DNA of 64,000 nt. Source: Varanus komodoensis. Lineage: Eukaryota; Chordata; Lepidosauria; Squamata; Varanidae. A program made the translations under genes and the position numbers. The notes beneath the pieces were generated by a model. That model searched no databases and was not told the DNA's origin. It was given only the letters and a program-made list of their open reading frames with translations. The stretch lies in contig NW_025336598.1 of NCBI RefSeq assembly GCF_004798865.1, forward strand, positions 10,507,259 through 10,571,258, written 5' to 3'. Positions 1 to 12,100 of this stretch are shown here, piece after piece; the stretch's first letter is position 1; every line of letters starts with the position of its first letter.

Positions 1-3000
1 TTTATGTAATACTTTTTCACTGGTTGGTCTAGCACATAACGTTTAACATTACAAGGACAAATAGCAGCAAGCTTTGGACTCATACATTCCTCTGTCTGCC
101 AGGCTGCAAGAAGCTTGGAAGCTTTTGCTTCTATTTTACATCACCTGAAGCTTTTCCTGTGGTTAGTTACACTTAAATATGGAAGTAAGCCAACTTGAAG
201 CCATAGTTGAAGCTGGCTTGTTTGCATGAACCATAGATAAGATTTAACTACACTTTAAGGTTTGGACATAATGCCAAACTGTGGTTAATCTAAAAGAGAA
301 CTGGAAGGGGGAAGCAACAGGGAGGGGCACATGAGCCCAAGATGAGTTGTGGCATAAATGTTTAGTATTAGATGTCATTTGGGCTTGTGGAGCAAAACAT
401 CTTCACTGTCTTATTTTTTTTAAAAAAGTTACTAACTTCAGTCCCTCTGGGATGTTTCATCAATCACAGCTGGCATTTAAGAACTAGATGTTATTTTTCT
501 CTTATTTAGCAGCTTCTGTAGTGAACGATAGGTTAAGTTATCAATGGAGCACAGGAGATGAGGGTTGCCTGCTGGGATCTCCCAGTTATGAATGGGCCTG
601 CCTTGACATGTTAAAGATTTGGCCTAGTAAGTATCAAACAATAATCAACATTACTTTAGCTTTGTGTTTGAAATTGCCAAATTAAGCCTCTCATCTCACT
701 AGGTAGCTGCTGCTCTCCTGAATGTTGTGCTTAATCTTGCAAAAGTTGAAGGCTGCTTTTTCTTTCAGATTAGACGGGTATGTTTACTTGCGATAACTAT
801 TTTGGTGTTGCTACATTGATATGCAAGGTGAACATAAAGACAGGTATGTTTTACTCCTGTTATCTACAGCACTGATATTCTAAAATGTAGCACAATGTCT
901 TTATTCTGTGATGTTCTTCCAAGATAGTGCTAAATACATAATAAAAACATGACATTGCATTGATAGCAATTTAAGGTTAAGCAGGCAGTTAAGAAAATCT
1001 ACAAATTACTTTTATTAATCTTGAGGAATTATTTCACTTGCATAAAGCTACCTTCTTCCACATAGCATGGATGCAGACATAATACCATCTCCCTTAACTG
1101 CAGTTAACACAAGAACAACCAGTCACAAGATTGTGAAGTCCCTTCCTTTTCTGTAGCTGTTTATTTTTAATTTATATACCACCCATAGCCTCTTCTTCTT
1201 CTTGCCTCTGCTGCTGCTGCTTCTGTTGTTGTTGTTGTTCTAAATTGTGAACCACCCAGAAAGCTTTGGATATTAGGCAGTACTATCATCATCGTCATCA
1301 TCCCAGTTAAGCAATCATTGTTAATACCAGCATGAATCCAGTTCCTTGCTTAGGGGGACCTTAGAATCATTATTTGGCTGCAGTTGGTAACAAACTCTGG
1401 TTAAAAGGTAACCTGGTTAGTTAAGTGAATTCATTGTGATTACATTGCTAATGGGTGTTAGGAGGAGGGGATTGAATCCACAGAATTCAATTCAACTTGG
1501 GGGAAATTCAATGTTCCAGTCTGACCCAGAACACTGGAGGTAACAGAGGAGAAGTTACCTCATGCCACCATTTTTCTGTTGCCTCTCTTTATTTTTTTTA
1601 AAGTAATTACTAATGAACTTCTTCTCTCTGGGCTGTTTCATTTGTCATAGCAGAACTGGCAGATATAAGATTACATTCAGTAGACCATTGCTACAGATCC
1701 ATAGTCCACTATGAGCATACATGACCATCCAGCCGTGTTCTGTTCAGAACTGGCCTTTATTTATGGTACAGTTATGATTGAGGATGCAATTTGGTGGCCT
1801 CCTGACAACACTCAACAAAGGAAGTCAAGGGTGGGGTACACTGGGTTGTTGTGCAGGGGATGTCGACAGCGGGGCTGGCCTTATCATGAAGCCAGGTGAG
1901 GCTTCATCAGATACTACAATGGGGGCAGCGGGGAATGGCAGGTGATCAGAAAAGGCCCAGCAGCTCCTGTTGCGCTGTGGCACTTGACACACCAATAAAG
2001 GAGCTAGTTGTTCTCTGGAACAGCTGTCTGCCCATAGCTGTCTATTCTGCTATATTGGCCTGAGGGCCCTCTAAGCTTTTGCTTCTGCTGTTGAAAGACA
2101 AGGCTGTGGAGTCATAAGAGCATGCCCAGGTTTCATGAGACTTGGCTGCCTGGGCTCTCACAAGACCCACACAGACAGAGGACCTGAAGCAGTGGCAGCA
2201 AGGACAAAGGCAACGCACATGCTTGCCTCAGGCAGCAGTAGGCTTTGGGTCAGGACCAGGCTACTACACAGCCTACCTGTACTCTCTACATCTTGAATGT
2301 CTGAATCGGGCTCCCCTGTTTTTGCCATCCTGAATTCCTTATTTTTGAAGGCCCAAGGAAGAATTCACCACAACCTCCACCCACAGCCAAAGCTCCACCT
2401 TGCCCTCCCGCTGTGTTAAGTTGCCACCCCATAATGCCTTGGGGCATCAGAAACTATGGAGGTCTCCTGGTTCTACCTGCTGAAACCTTAAGGCTGGCAC
2501 CAGAAGGGATGCTTCCGTCACTGGCATTGAGGTCTGCCCTTTGGCCAAGGCAGGATCCTGCCAAGCTGAAACAGACTTAACCACTCAGTTAATAATTCAC
2601 TAGCCTAAAGTGGACTTTCAGGTATCGATCAGGCAGAAGAGGCCTCTGCCAGCTCATCAGTGACTTGCCTCAACAAACTGATTCTGCCCCTTCAAAGACA
2701 GTCACTGTGAAAGACAAAGACAGTCACAAACTGTGAAAGAAACTTGCCTAGACAGCTGGAATGGGGCTGTATAAGAGCCAAGCAAAGTGTGCACATAAAT
2801 GAGACTGTAATATACACAAAAATGGCAACAGAATTAGTTCTGCACTTCATCTTAGAGGATAAGACACTCTGAAGAAATAGTGATAAAGAGGCTAAATCTA
2901 TGTTGCTGAAAAAGTATGCAAGCTTTTAGCATTACACTGAACTTTTATCAAGAAAAGCTTCCAGCAGGTTGCAAGTTACACTAGTCTCTTCATCAAACAT

Positions 3001-5300
3001 AATATCATAAACTCAAATGTGAAAGGACACGTTCTCCAAAAGAGGGGCTGGCAACCTTTGGCCCAATTTCAAAAGCATGCTGCAAGCCCTGTCCACCACT
3101 AGTATTTGACCTTTGTGGGAGGGCAGCCTTCTATGGAAAAAGTTTCCTGTATCTACTTTAACATATTACTTTGTTTCACTCTGAAAACTTTTTCGAAAAA
3201 GTCATTGAACTGTTTTAGAAACATGGCTAAAGTGGCATTTTTGGCTGACAATGATTTTCCATTCCTCCCCATTTTTATAACATCTTGCCTGAAGAAGAGA
3301 TCTGTTGATCTCAAAAGTTTGCACAATAAATGTATTACACTAATATGAATTGTGGACATCTTTTAAAGAAACTATCTCCTTTCCCATTTTAATGATTGGC
3401 TTTTGCCATTTCCCTTCCCATTGCACTACTACAATTTTTGGTCATCATTTTGCTTCTTGGAAAAAAGGCTAACTCATCCCAGCACCAAGATCCTTGTGTA
3501 CAGGCTGTAAGCCCAAGAAGCAGGATTTACTAGAAGCCTAAATCAGAAAGCAGATCCTTTTTGTTGATAACTGCATGTTATACATATGCAGTACCCTTAA
3601 GATGTAGCCCTCTATATGCATTCAATCATACAATCAAGGCATTAGGATTTCTTTCGTAAGGTGATGGCCCTATTTGATATAAGGACCAATGAATTCAGTG
3701 GGGTTTACTCATCAGTAAATATTCTTAAAATTGCACTGATGATCTGTGAGGAAACGAAGTTACCATGTGAATTTCTGTTTACTAACTCAGTGAGGTGCCC
3801 AGCCAGGGTGGCATCAAAACACTCCAGGGAAGTTAAGAGCAGAAAGATGAAGCTTGGAAACAGTTCAGTTCCTTACTCAGCTGTAGGCTTTCTAAGTGAG
3901 TACAGAGAAAGTTAAAAGTTGATGGAGAAAGTCTTTGCTGTTGTAAAGATTCTCCTCTCCTGTGGTATAACCTTGAGGGCCAGAAACTTGGTTGTTTTTC
4001 TGCCAGTTCATCCATTCAAAGGTGGTATTACGAAGCTCACTTCCCAATTTAAAGAATATATGATTAAGATAACCGGAAATCAAAGGCCATATTAAAATAA
4101 GAAAATAACTTGTGCTAGACTGGCTCCTAAACAACACATTTATTTAGCACAAAATTCAAGACATTCATGACAGAACCATAGCCACTGTAGGGCGCTCCCT
4201 TCTTCCAGGTTTTAAAATCACCATAACTGGTTACACAAGGTACATACACAATCCAGTCGGGCAGGTAGTGAGGTGGTTTGCTGGTGGCCATGTCCCAACG
4301 ATACCCACAATGGACTGAAGGTGGAGACAGTCTTCCCCAGCCTGGTGTCCAATTGTATTGGACTGCAATTCCCATGCTTGTGCTGGCTGTGAAGGGTGGG
4401 CATTAGAGCCCAACCATTTTCCCCAGCAAGAGCCAGCAGAGGGAAGGCTGAGGCGGGGCGGGGGACACTCCTTTGACACTGTGCCAGCGTGCGGCTGCTG
4501 AATGCCATGGGCCTTCAGTGCCGGCAGGAGCTGCTGGCCGGGCTTGCGCAGTGCTGGCTGAGCTGCGTCCTCCCTCCTCTGCTCCTCTCCTCTGGTCACA
4601 GGGAAGGAGCTGTGCTTTCCCCTCGTAGGCGGGTGTCCTGGCAAGTCAAATGCTTCAGTGGCTGCAGTGACAGCAATGGCAGCTGCTGCTGCTGCATATA
4701 ACAAATGCACAAAACTGGGCAGGCTTCTGTCACAGCAGAATATGGCTTCAGTCACCAACATATTCTTGCAACGTAACTCTTCACCACCATCACAATGGTC
4801 TGGCACAGAGACAGGGAACATACAGGCCACACGGACAAGCACAATACAATTTTTAAGGCAAAATAATGCTTCTCTCTTCTAGCCTTGACTTTATCAAAAA
4901 TTTCCTTTTCCAAATATTTAGGTAGACAACACCCACAATTACACACTGCCTGAAATGACGACTGCAGACTTCGTTTAGAAGCTAGGACTGGAAAACACAA
5001 GCCAATGTCCTCTGCCCTTGATGTAAGCAAGCCTCTGAACATGGAGGCTCGCCTGGTCACTGCTATCTCCCCTCCCCTCCCCTCCCCTGTACACTGCCCT
5101 TCTGGGCTATCCAAGTGATGGAAAGGAAGGAGGAGCAGAGGAGCCTGGGTGCAAGCCACTGTCCCCAGCTTGCTCCCCTCCCTCCTCCCAGCACACCCCA
5201 GTTCTTCCTCTCAAAAGCCGATTTCTCAGCTCAGAGAGGCCACCAGTGCTATGAAACCAGTTGCCCAGAGAGGGCTCTTCCACACTAGAGACGTACAAAA
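1..5300. other. Intergenic DNA distal to the QDPR 3' end
   Basis: No coding exon of a recognisable family was found on either strand. The stretch is mostly AT-rich unique-looking sequence. Remnants include a CTG/TTG-rich simple repeat near 1,200-1,240 next to a SINE-like tail, a short hAT-like terminal piece near 3,040-3,060, and a pyrimidine-rich CCCCT run near 5,070-5,090. The QDPR 3' UTR may reach into the right end. A GC-rich patch at 4,440-4,740 gives open frames only because of low-complexity CTG repeats. Confidence 0.6.
3686..3735. repeat. Short palindromic dispersed repeat, copy 1
   Basis: Contains the half-site 'aatgaattcagtggggttta' followed by 'ctcatcagtaaat', matching the family with core 'cccattgaattcaatgg' flanked by aagtaagt arms seen at six other places in the window. 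It is degenerate here. The family is probably a small non-autonomous DNA element, but that assignment is inference. Confidence 0.5.
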
Positions 5301-5321
5301 AGGGTCATGAAAGTGGGATGG

Positions 5322-5408
5322 TGTAAACTGGTGGCCTGCAACATCAGGGGTTGGACTCGATGGCCTTCTTGGCCCCTTCCAACTCTACTATTCAATGATT
5401 CTATTCTT
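5322..5408 (+). repeat. CR1 LINE 3' tail
   Basis: The phrase 'ttggactcgatggccttctt' followed by 'ccccttccaactctac' and ending in 'atgattctattctt' is the usual sauropsid CR1 3' end, with its imperfect 8-bp ATTCTATG-type terminal repeat. Only the last ~90 bp remain, so this is a strongly 5'-truncated insertion. It lies in the region downstream of QDPR. Confidence 0.75.
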
Positions 5409-5537
5409 TCCACACTGGATGTGAGGGGGTGGGGGCTCCACATTCAGAGACCCAGCTACAAAGCCACAGGAGTTGAGACTGCAAATAAACCTATTTCCCC
5501 ACCCCACAGACAATTTGAGAGGTCATAAAATAGTGTT

Positions 5538-5543
5538 TTTAAT
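5538..5543 (-). terminator. QDPR: Candidate QDPR poly(A) signal (ATTAAA)
   Basis: On the minus strand this reads ATTAAA, about 550 nt beyond the QDPR stop codon, a reasonable 3' UTR length for this gene. A canonical AATAAA on the same strand lies much farther away at 4,139-4,144. Which one is used cannot be told from sequence. Confidence 0.4.
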
Positions 5544-6092
5544 GTTTCAGTGTTTTCTCAATTTTCCAGCTGTTTTTACTTTGAGTCTTCCACAGAACTT
5601 TTTGAAAGAGTTAGAATGTGTAGGAGGGAAGGTAGCAGAACTGTATGTTTGGTCAAGGTTAACACAGAGCAATACATAATGATACCAATGAGGTCCATCC
5701 AGATGACATTCAAGTTGACAAATCACAGGAACAGAGAAAGATCAGCAAGGAGCGCACACAGGCATGTCATTCAGTTTACCGCCATTTTACCCATCAGATT
5801 GTTACCTGCTTTTTTTAAGGCTCGAAGGAATTCCCTAGAAATGTGCTGTAAAATTAGGCTATTAGTTAAACTTGTGACACTGAGACCTGATTTAAATACA
5901 AGAGATGTCGTGCTGTCTGATAATTAAAGCACGGCATACACACATCTAGCAACACACATACCACCTCAGGTCTTTCCCCACAAATAAGATCATCTAACTG
6001 GCATAAACAGAAATTAAGCACATGAACTACACATGCGCACACTTTACATCTCCATGACTTCATCACTGTTGGCACAAAATGTCCATCTTGGC

Positions 6093-6198
6093 TCACAGGT
6101 GGGCCTCCATAAGCTCAGTTTTTCCTCCTGTTGTTACCACCTGGATCAGACTTCCAGAGCCTGGCCGTTTTTTTCCAGTCACCCAGTCATAAAAGGTT
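6093..6198 (-). CDS. QDPR: QDPR coding exon 7 (C-terminus and stop)
   Basis: Encodes '(E)[18 protein letters not shown]' and '[16 protein letters not shown]' then TGA at 6095-6093. The acceptor is AACAG before 6198. It enters in phase 2 and closes the 241-codon frame. The conserved 'GSLIQVVTT' strand fixes the frame, so the divergent last residues are real rather than a frame error. Confidence 0.97.
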
Positions 6199-9100
6199 CT
6201 GTTCAAAAACAAACATTTTGAGAGTAAATGCCATTTCTGCAGCTCCATTTTCTAAATGCTCTTTGAACGACCTTTATGAATTGTAGACAAATGTCAACAA
6301 TACTATGACCAGCTTGCCCCACAATTCATTTTACTTCACATCCTGTCTATGTCTATGTAGAAGCAAGTCCCACTATGTTAAAAGGGGCTTACTCCTCATC
6401 TGTGTTTAGGATTAAGGCCCTAATGGTTTCATTTTCAGATGTTTGATTTGTACCTGTTAACTCTTATGCAAGACTGGCCTATGGAGGACTTGTTAATAAA
6501 ATACTACAATACATGGCATGCACAGAGCTTCATCAAAAGCAGGCAGGCCCTTCACAAGGAGGTATTTATTTATTTATACCATTTTTATGCTGCCCAATTC
6601 ACAAAAAGCCTTGGGGCGGCTTCCAACCTTAATAAATAAACATAAACGAACAGTTATATAATTAGAGTTAAAAAATTGGAAACATCTCGGCATGTACATA
6701 AAAACCCAATAAATACAATTCATAAATTAACAATTAAAATAACTTTTAAATAAAAAGGTCTTGGCCTGGCGCCGAAAAATAAATAACAACGGCGCCAGGT
6801 GGACCTCTCTGGGGAGCGCATTCCATAGGTGGGGCGCCACCACAGAGAAGGCCCTCCTCCAGGTACTCACCCTCCTAGTATCTTTCAGGGAGGGTTCCCG
6901 GAGAAGGGCCTCCGCCGCCGATCTCAAGGGAAGGCATATATGGACGTAAGCGTTCCTTTAGATAACCAGGTCCCAAGCCATTGAGGGCTTTACAAGTGAT
7001 AACCAACACCTTGAACTGGGCCCGGACTTCAATAGGGAGCCAGTGAAGCTGACGGAGAACTAGGGTTATATGAGAACAACACCCAGTCCCCATCAGCAAC
7101 CTGGCAGCTCTGTTTTACAGGTAACAATAATACAGGTAGCCTGTATTATTCCCTTTTTAGAGACAAGACTGGTCTGTGTTTCCGGAAGTCCCACCTAGGT
7201 ACTGACTTTGCTGTATCCACTAAACAATGCTGCTCATGTAAGGCAGAAAACTGCTTTAGACAGGGATACTGCACAGCATGCGATGTAGCAGTGGGCAAGC
7301 CATGGCCTACAGACCCCTTGTGGTCCTCTGCTGCTCTCGGTGTAGCCCACCAAGCCCCCAGTAGCTCTACTCACTTTTTTCCTGCATGCTGAGATAAGCA
7401 TGGTAGAAAGAGAGAAAGAGTGTGGAGAGTGTGCATGTGCATGTATGCAGTCTCTGAGCCTCCCTCTCCATCAGGCCCCTTAGGGCCAAAAAGGTAGCCT
7501 GCCCCTATGCACCATGCACAGAAACACAGTACATCATCTAGGATCTCTCGTTCTTGCTTGCTCTCGCTCTCGAGCAGGGAAGCCTCTGTTTACTCACTCA
7601 GCAATAAAATCTAATGGTGTCCAGGAGCTGAAATCTGCGTCAGGCATGGATTTCCTGTTCATCGGTGTATCCAAGGTAACCCTGGGATAAAAGCAGATAA
7701 GCCTGTCACTCGTGTTGGTGTATCTGATAAATGTTGCCTGCATATTCCCTTGCTGCAACACAGAACATTCTGGATGGTCAGTGGCAGAGGAAATTCTTTT
7801 TATTCAGAATTTGTTCTTACTCAATATACAGAAACAAAAACAAGCATTTGTTATTTGCATGCAGGCATTTATTATCCCAAAGGCAATATTGCATATACTG
7901 CCCAAATGCATGTAAGAAATCCAGGACAGCCGTTTCAACAGAGCAGTGTTTGGAGCACAGGCTGAGTGCCCAGCATTCCTCCCCCGGCCCCCAGGTACTT
8001 CTCCATCTCAGTCTCACCCAACTGCAGACTGCTTGTTGAAAAGCCACGGAGCCAAAAATTACTCATTCCTCCATTTCCTCCACTTCCCTCAGCTACTGCT
8101 ACACCCAAAATCACATCCTTCCATAGCTACTTTTCAATTTCCCTTTATGGAGCTTCCTTACATAAGCTTGCTGGCTATAAATTGTTTAAGTGATGTTGTG
8201 ATGCTGAGAAACACACGATAACTACAGTCTTCAAACAGATGCCCAGGAACAAGTGGTATGGGTTTCAGATGCTAATTAAACATTATTTTCTGAGGGAAGC
8301 ACCTGACATAAACTAATCCCATCTTATCCTTGTCACAGCAAAACATCCTTGATATGCTATTGAGAATATTTTGAACAATGAGAAACAAATCTTTTCTTTA
8401 GGCAAAGTCAGAAGAATTAGCTAACACAACCTTTATGACAAGATAAACAGTGCAGAAGACTTGGAGATATGGTCATAAATGCAAAGAAGGGACTCATTCT
8501 GAGGAGCCACACCTGGAGTCAGTTTGGGGTTCAGGTTTAGGGTTGCGGTCTGCACATGAGCAGCTTACCTGGGGTGACTTTCCCTGCAAGGGTATCTTGC
8601 CATGGCACTGGCCACCATTCTGAAAATAGGGCTTGTGTACCATAGCATGTCATCAAGCCTGAGTCTGGTAAAGGTGCATTGTCCAGGTGGTAAACAAGCC
8701 ACCCAGAACACCTAAAAATCAGAATCAGCTAGAAAGCTCCCATAGATAGAGGAGGCTCTCCATGTATAGAAGCTGAAGAAAGCAAAGCTTTCTTTCCTAC
8801 ATTTAGAACACCGAAATGGGAGCTTATCTAGCCTGCATATACATTATCCCATTTTGCTCATGGGAGAACTGAGACTGAAAGGGAGTAATGCCTAATGCTC
8901 CTTCCTGAGTTTAAGGTAAATCTGAACTAGGGTTTTCCCAGTGTATAGCTTAATCTCTTAGCTGCTGTGCCACAAAAAGCAAGAGCAATTCAACACAAGA
9001 AAGCACCATGAAAGCCTTAACTTTAAGGTGCTATCTTCAAATATTAGTTATTTAGGGCCATAGTTATTGTGATGACTGTAAGCTCCTAAATTCAGGCATT

Positions 9101-12100
9101 TCTGGTCATCCTATGTTGAGTGAGAATAACAGCAGAGGTGAGCTATGCCTTCCTGCCCTCTTGCTGTGCATTCAGTGCTAGACAGATTTTTTGCCCAAAC
9201 AACTGAAACATTTTGTAGAGAGAACAAGGAGGATGGAGAGGCCTCGGGATCGCTCGTATCTTGATAGCCATAGTCTGCTCCCCTCCCATGAAAATGCCTT
9301 CTTCCCCCACTCTCTCTGGTTGCTCTTCTGCCTGTGGAAAGTCATGGTTCTTCCCATGCTGTCTGTGAATGGGGGACGGGCTGAAGCTGATTCCCAGCAC
9401 CAAGGCTGAAGTGCTTTCTCCAGTTCTGGACCAAAGAATCCCAAAACACCCAATCACCCCCTCCTATACTATTCTAGGGACCACAGGATTGCTTCTTCCA
9501 AGGCTTTAGCAAGGTAACATTGAATGTTAATAAAATTAAGAATTAACTGGCAAGAAATTTGCTTCTCTTCCATGCAGCCATCCTCATACCTGTGCAATTT
9601 CAAGTCATGGTGCCAAGTGTTCAAACACATTGGGAACCGATAATTTGTGTGCCGCACACTGTATTTATCTGGCATGTCAACAGCTTCATGCTAAAAACCA
9701 AACCAGGCAATTCCAGATGGGAACTACTTACGGCAGGATGGCAACCGCAGCAGACCCAGGGGGCAAACCACTACTTGATCCAGAAAGACTCTGACAGAGC
9801 TGATGGACTGCTGCTTTGGCCATGCCATAACCAATCATTCCTAAAAAGAAGCAGAAAAAGCATCAAGGGTTGAGATAAAGAAGACAGTGTGCATCAGCTT
9901 TCTCCAATCTGGTACCCACCAGATGTTTTGGTCTGCAGCTCCCAGAATTCCCGACAACTGACCATGCTAGCTGGGGCTGATGGAAGCTGACGTCCAAAAC
10001 ATCTCAAGAGCACCCTGTTGGAAAAGGCTGGCATATACTAGGAAAGTGCTGTTAATGTTCCCATAGTATCACCATATGTCATTTTCTTAGGATTTCTTAA
10101 TCAAAACAAGTAACAAGCTTACTTGTTTGGGGGATCTTCAGGTAGAAATGCTTGGAGGCACATACCTAACCTTGAAATCCCATCTACATGGTTGCACAGG
10201 ACTGTTATGGACTGGGAAGATACCACTGTACAGCCCTTGCAATAAACATGGTGCAGGCTGAATTAAAGGACTGCAGTGTACGCAATGTCAGAGGGCTGAA
10301 AAAGCCAATGGCTTGCCCATGTTTGCCTATTTTAATTTCTTTATTTTCCTATTCATGCCCAAGAATCATACAGACACATAACTATAACAAAGACCTCAGA
10401 ATACACAGCAAGACTAACCTATATTGAAGATATCAAATATGGAGACAAGCCAGTCAAACTCAAATGCATTTAAGCTCTGCTGAAGCTCAGCTCAAGGGAG
10501 ACTTGGACTGCTATCTTTAACACACTTACTAGGGAATAAACTTTATTAGACATTGCACAACTTACTGTACTTCATGCTGTTAAGTAAGTTTTCCATTTCA
10601 TTAAAATTAAGTGTACTTCCAGCTCTCTCCTCTTTATTCAAAACACTTAATTCACTGTAATCTACTCAATGGTACATTTACCTGACTTCTCAATACATGT
10701 GTTCAGGATTCTGCTGCAGAGTTACTGTGCTGTCCGCACATACTTGAACTCAGTGGAGCTTACTTCCAAATGAATATGCTCATCTGATTTTGCAAATGCA
10801 TTTAAGATCATGTCCCAAGTTACTTCTTAGGCTTCTTTTCTAATGAGATATTGCCAATGCTTCCCTGTTTTGTCTATACGTCTATTAACGAGGACTGTGT
10901 ACACCACAATTTTGTATGAGTGCAGAGAAGTAGGATGACATATTCACTTCTGAAAAATATCAGCATTCATGTCTTAAAGCTGCTAGTTATTATGGCTGTG
11001 AAGGTGTCTTTGGAAGTACGCATGCAAGGCCTCAAAGCCAGGAGGTGTCTTGAATAAGGGTCCCAGAGGTGAGAGGCAGGCATTCTTTCCTTCCACATGC
11101 AGTATGTCTTGTGTTCTCTGGACAAATCTGAATTTTTAAAATAAATTACACAGTATCCTGCCTGCACTTTATTATCCTGTTTCCAGACTCTCTTTTGCAA
11201 AAGCAGCAGACATGAAACAAAGATGGCTAAGACCATTTCATAACTATTGACAAAGACTGAAGTTCAAATGTAGACTCCAAAGTAAACAAGCAGAATCATG
11301 GCTAACATTGAAGAAGCACAATATATGTTTCATCTTAGCTTCTCTCACAAATCTGAAACAAATATATCATAAGTTTTGTACTTTTTCAAGCTATAGTGCA
11401 CTTAATAAATCTAAATATACAGCAACATTTCATCCAAAGCATTTTAGCTGATCTCTTTCAAGGGTGAACTCTGTTACCAAATGTCTTCCAAGGTGAATTC
11501 AACAACCAACACTGCGTTACAGACAATCTGGAAGACCCAGAAGCAAGGGGACCATGCCATTATATTCTACATTTTACCTGGAGTCCCAGATAATGCTGCT
11601 TTTGCCCCGGTTAGGGTCAACAAGCCCCCTTCCTTCAGGTGCCTGGTGGCCAGGTGGCCAGAAATAGTTGATGTCCAAACACTTTGCTTCCACATCAAGT
11701 CACTGTTTTTGTATACAGCTGGGAGACAAAAAGTTGCAGGATATATTTAGTCATCAAGAATGCAATGATACATATTACTCTTTGTTCCAGGCTGCTACGT
11801 GCAAAACCAACTCTGTTGGAATTGTGAGATCTCTCTCTTCTCCCTTAGTTTGTCAGATTTCTACCTCTGCATTAGAAGCTGAAAACAACTCAAACACTTT
11901 TCATAGTCAGATCTCCTTATCTTTAGCATCATGAACACTTTGCTAGGCAGGCCAGAATAATTTAGCAGGTCCAGTATCTAACATGAATATTGATGCTCCA
12001 TTCCACATTCTACACAATTTAGCTTCCATGAGGGGAAAATTATAGCCTGCCAAACCAGATTTAACTTGGTTTGTAGGCAACACACAAACCACAATCTCTT

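Noticed and set aside
4231-4842. Minus-strand open frame of about 203 codons downstream of QDPR
   Set aside because: It begins at a GTG, its Ala run comes from a GCT/CTG simple repeat, it matches no family I know, and overlapping frames are also open in this GC-rich patch.
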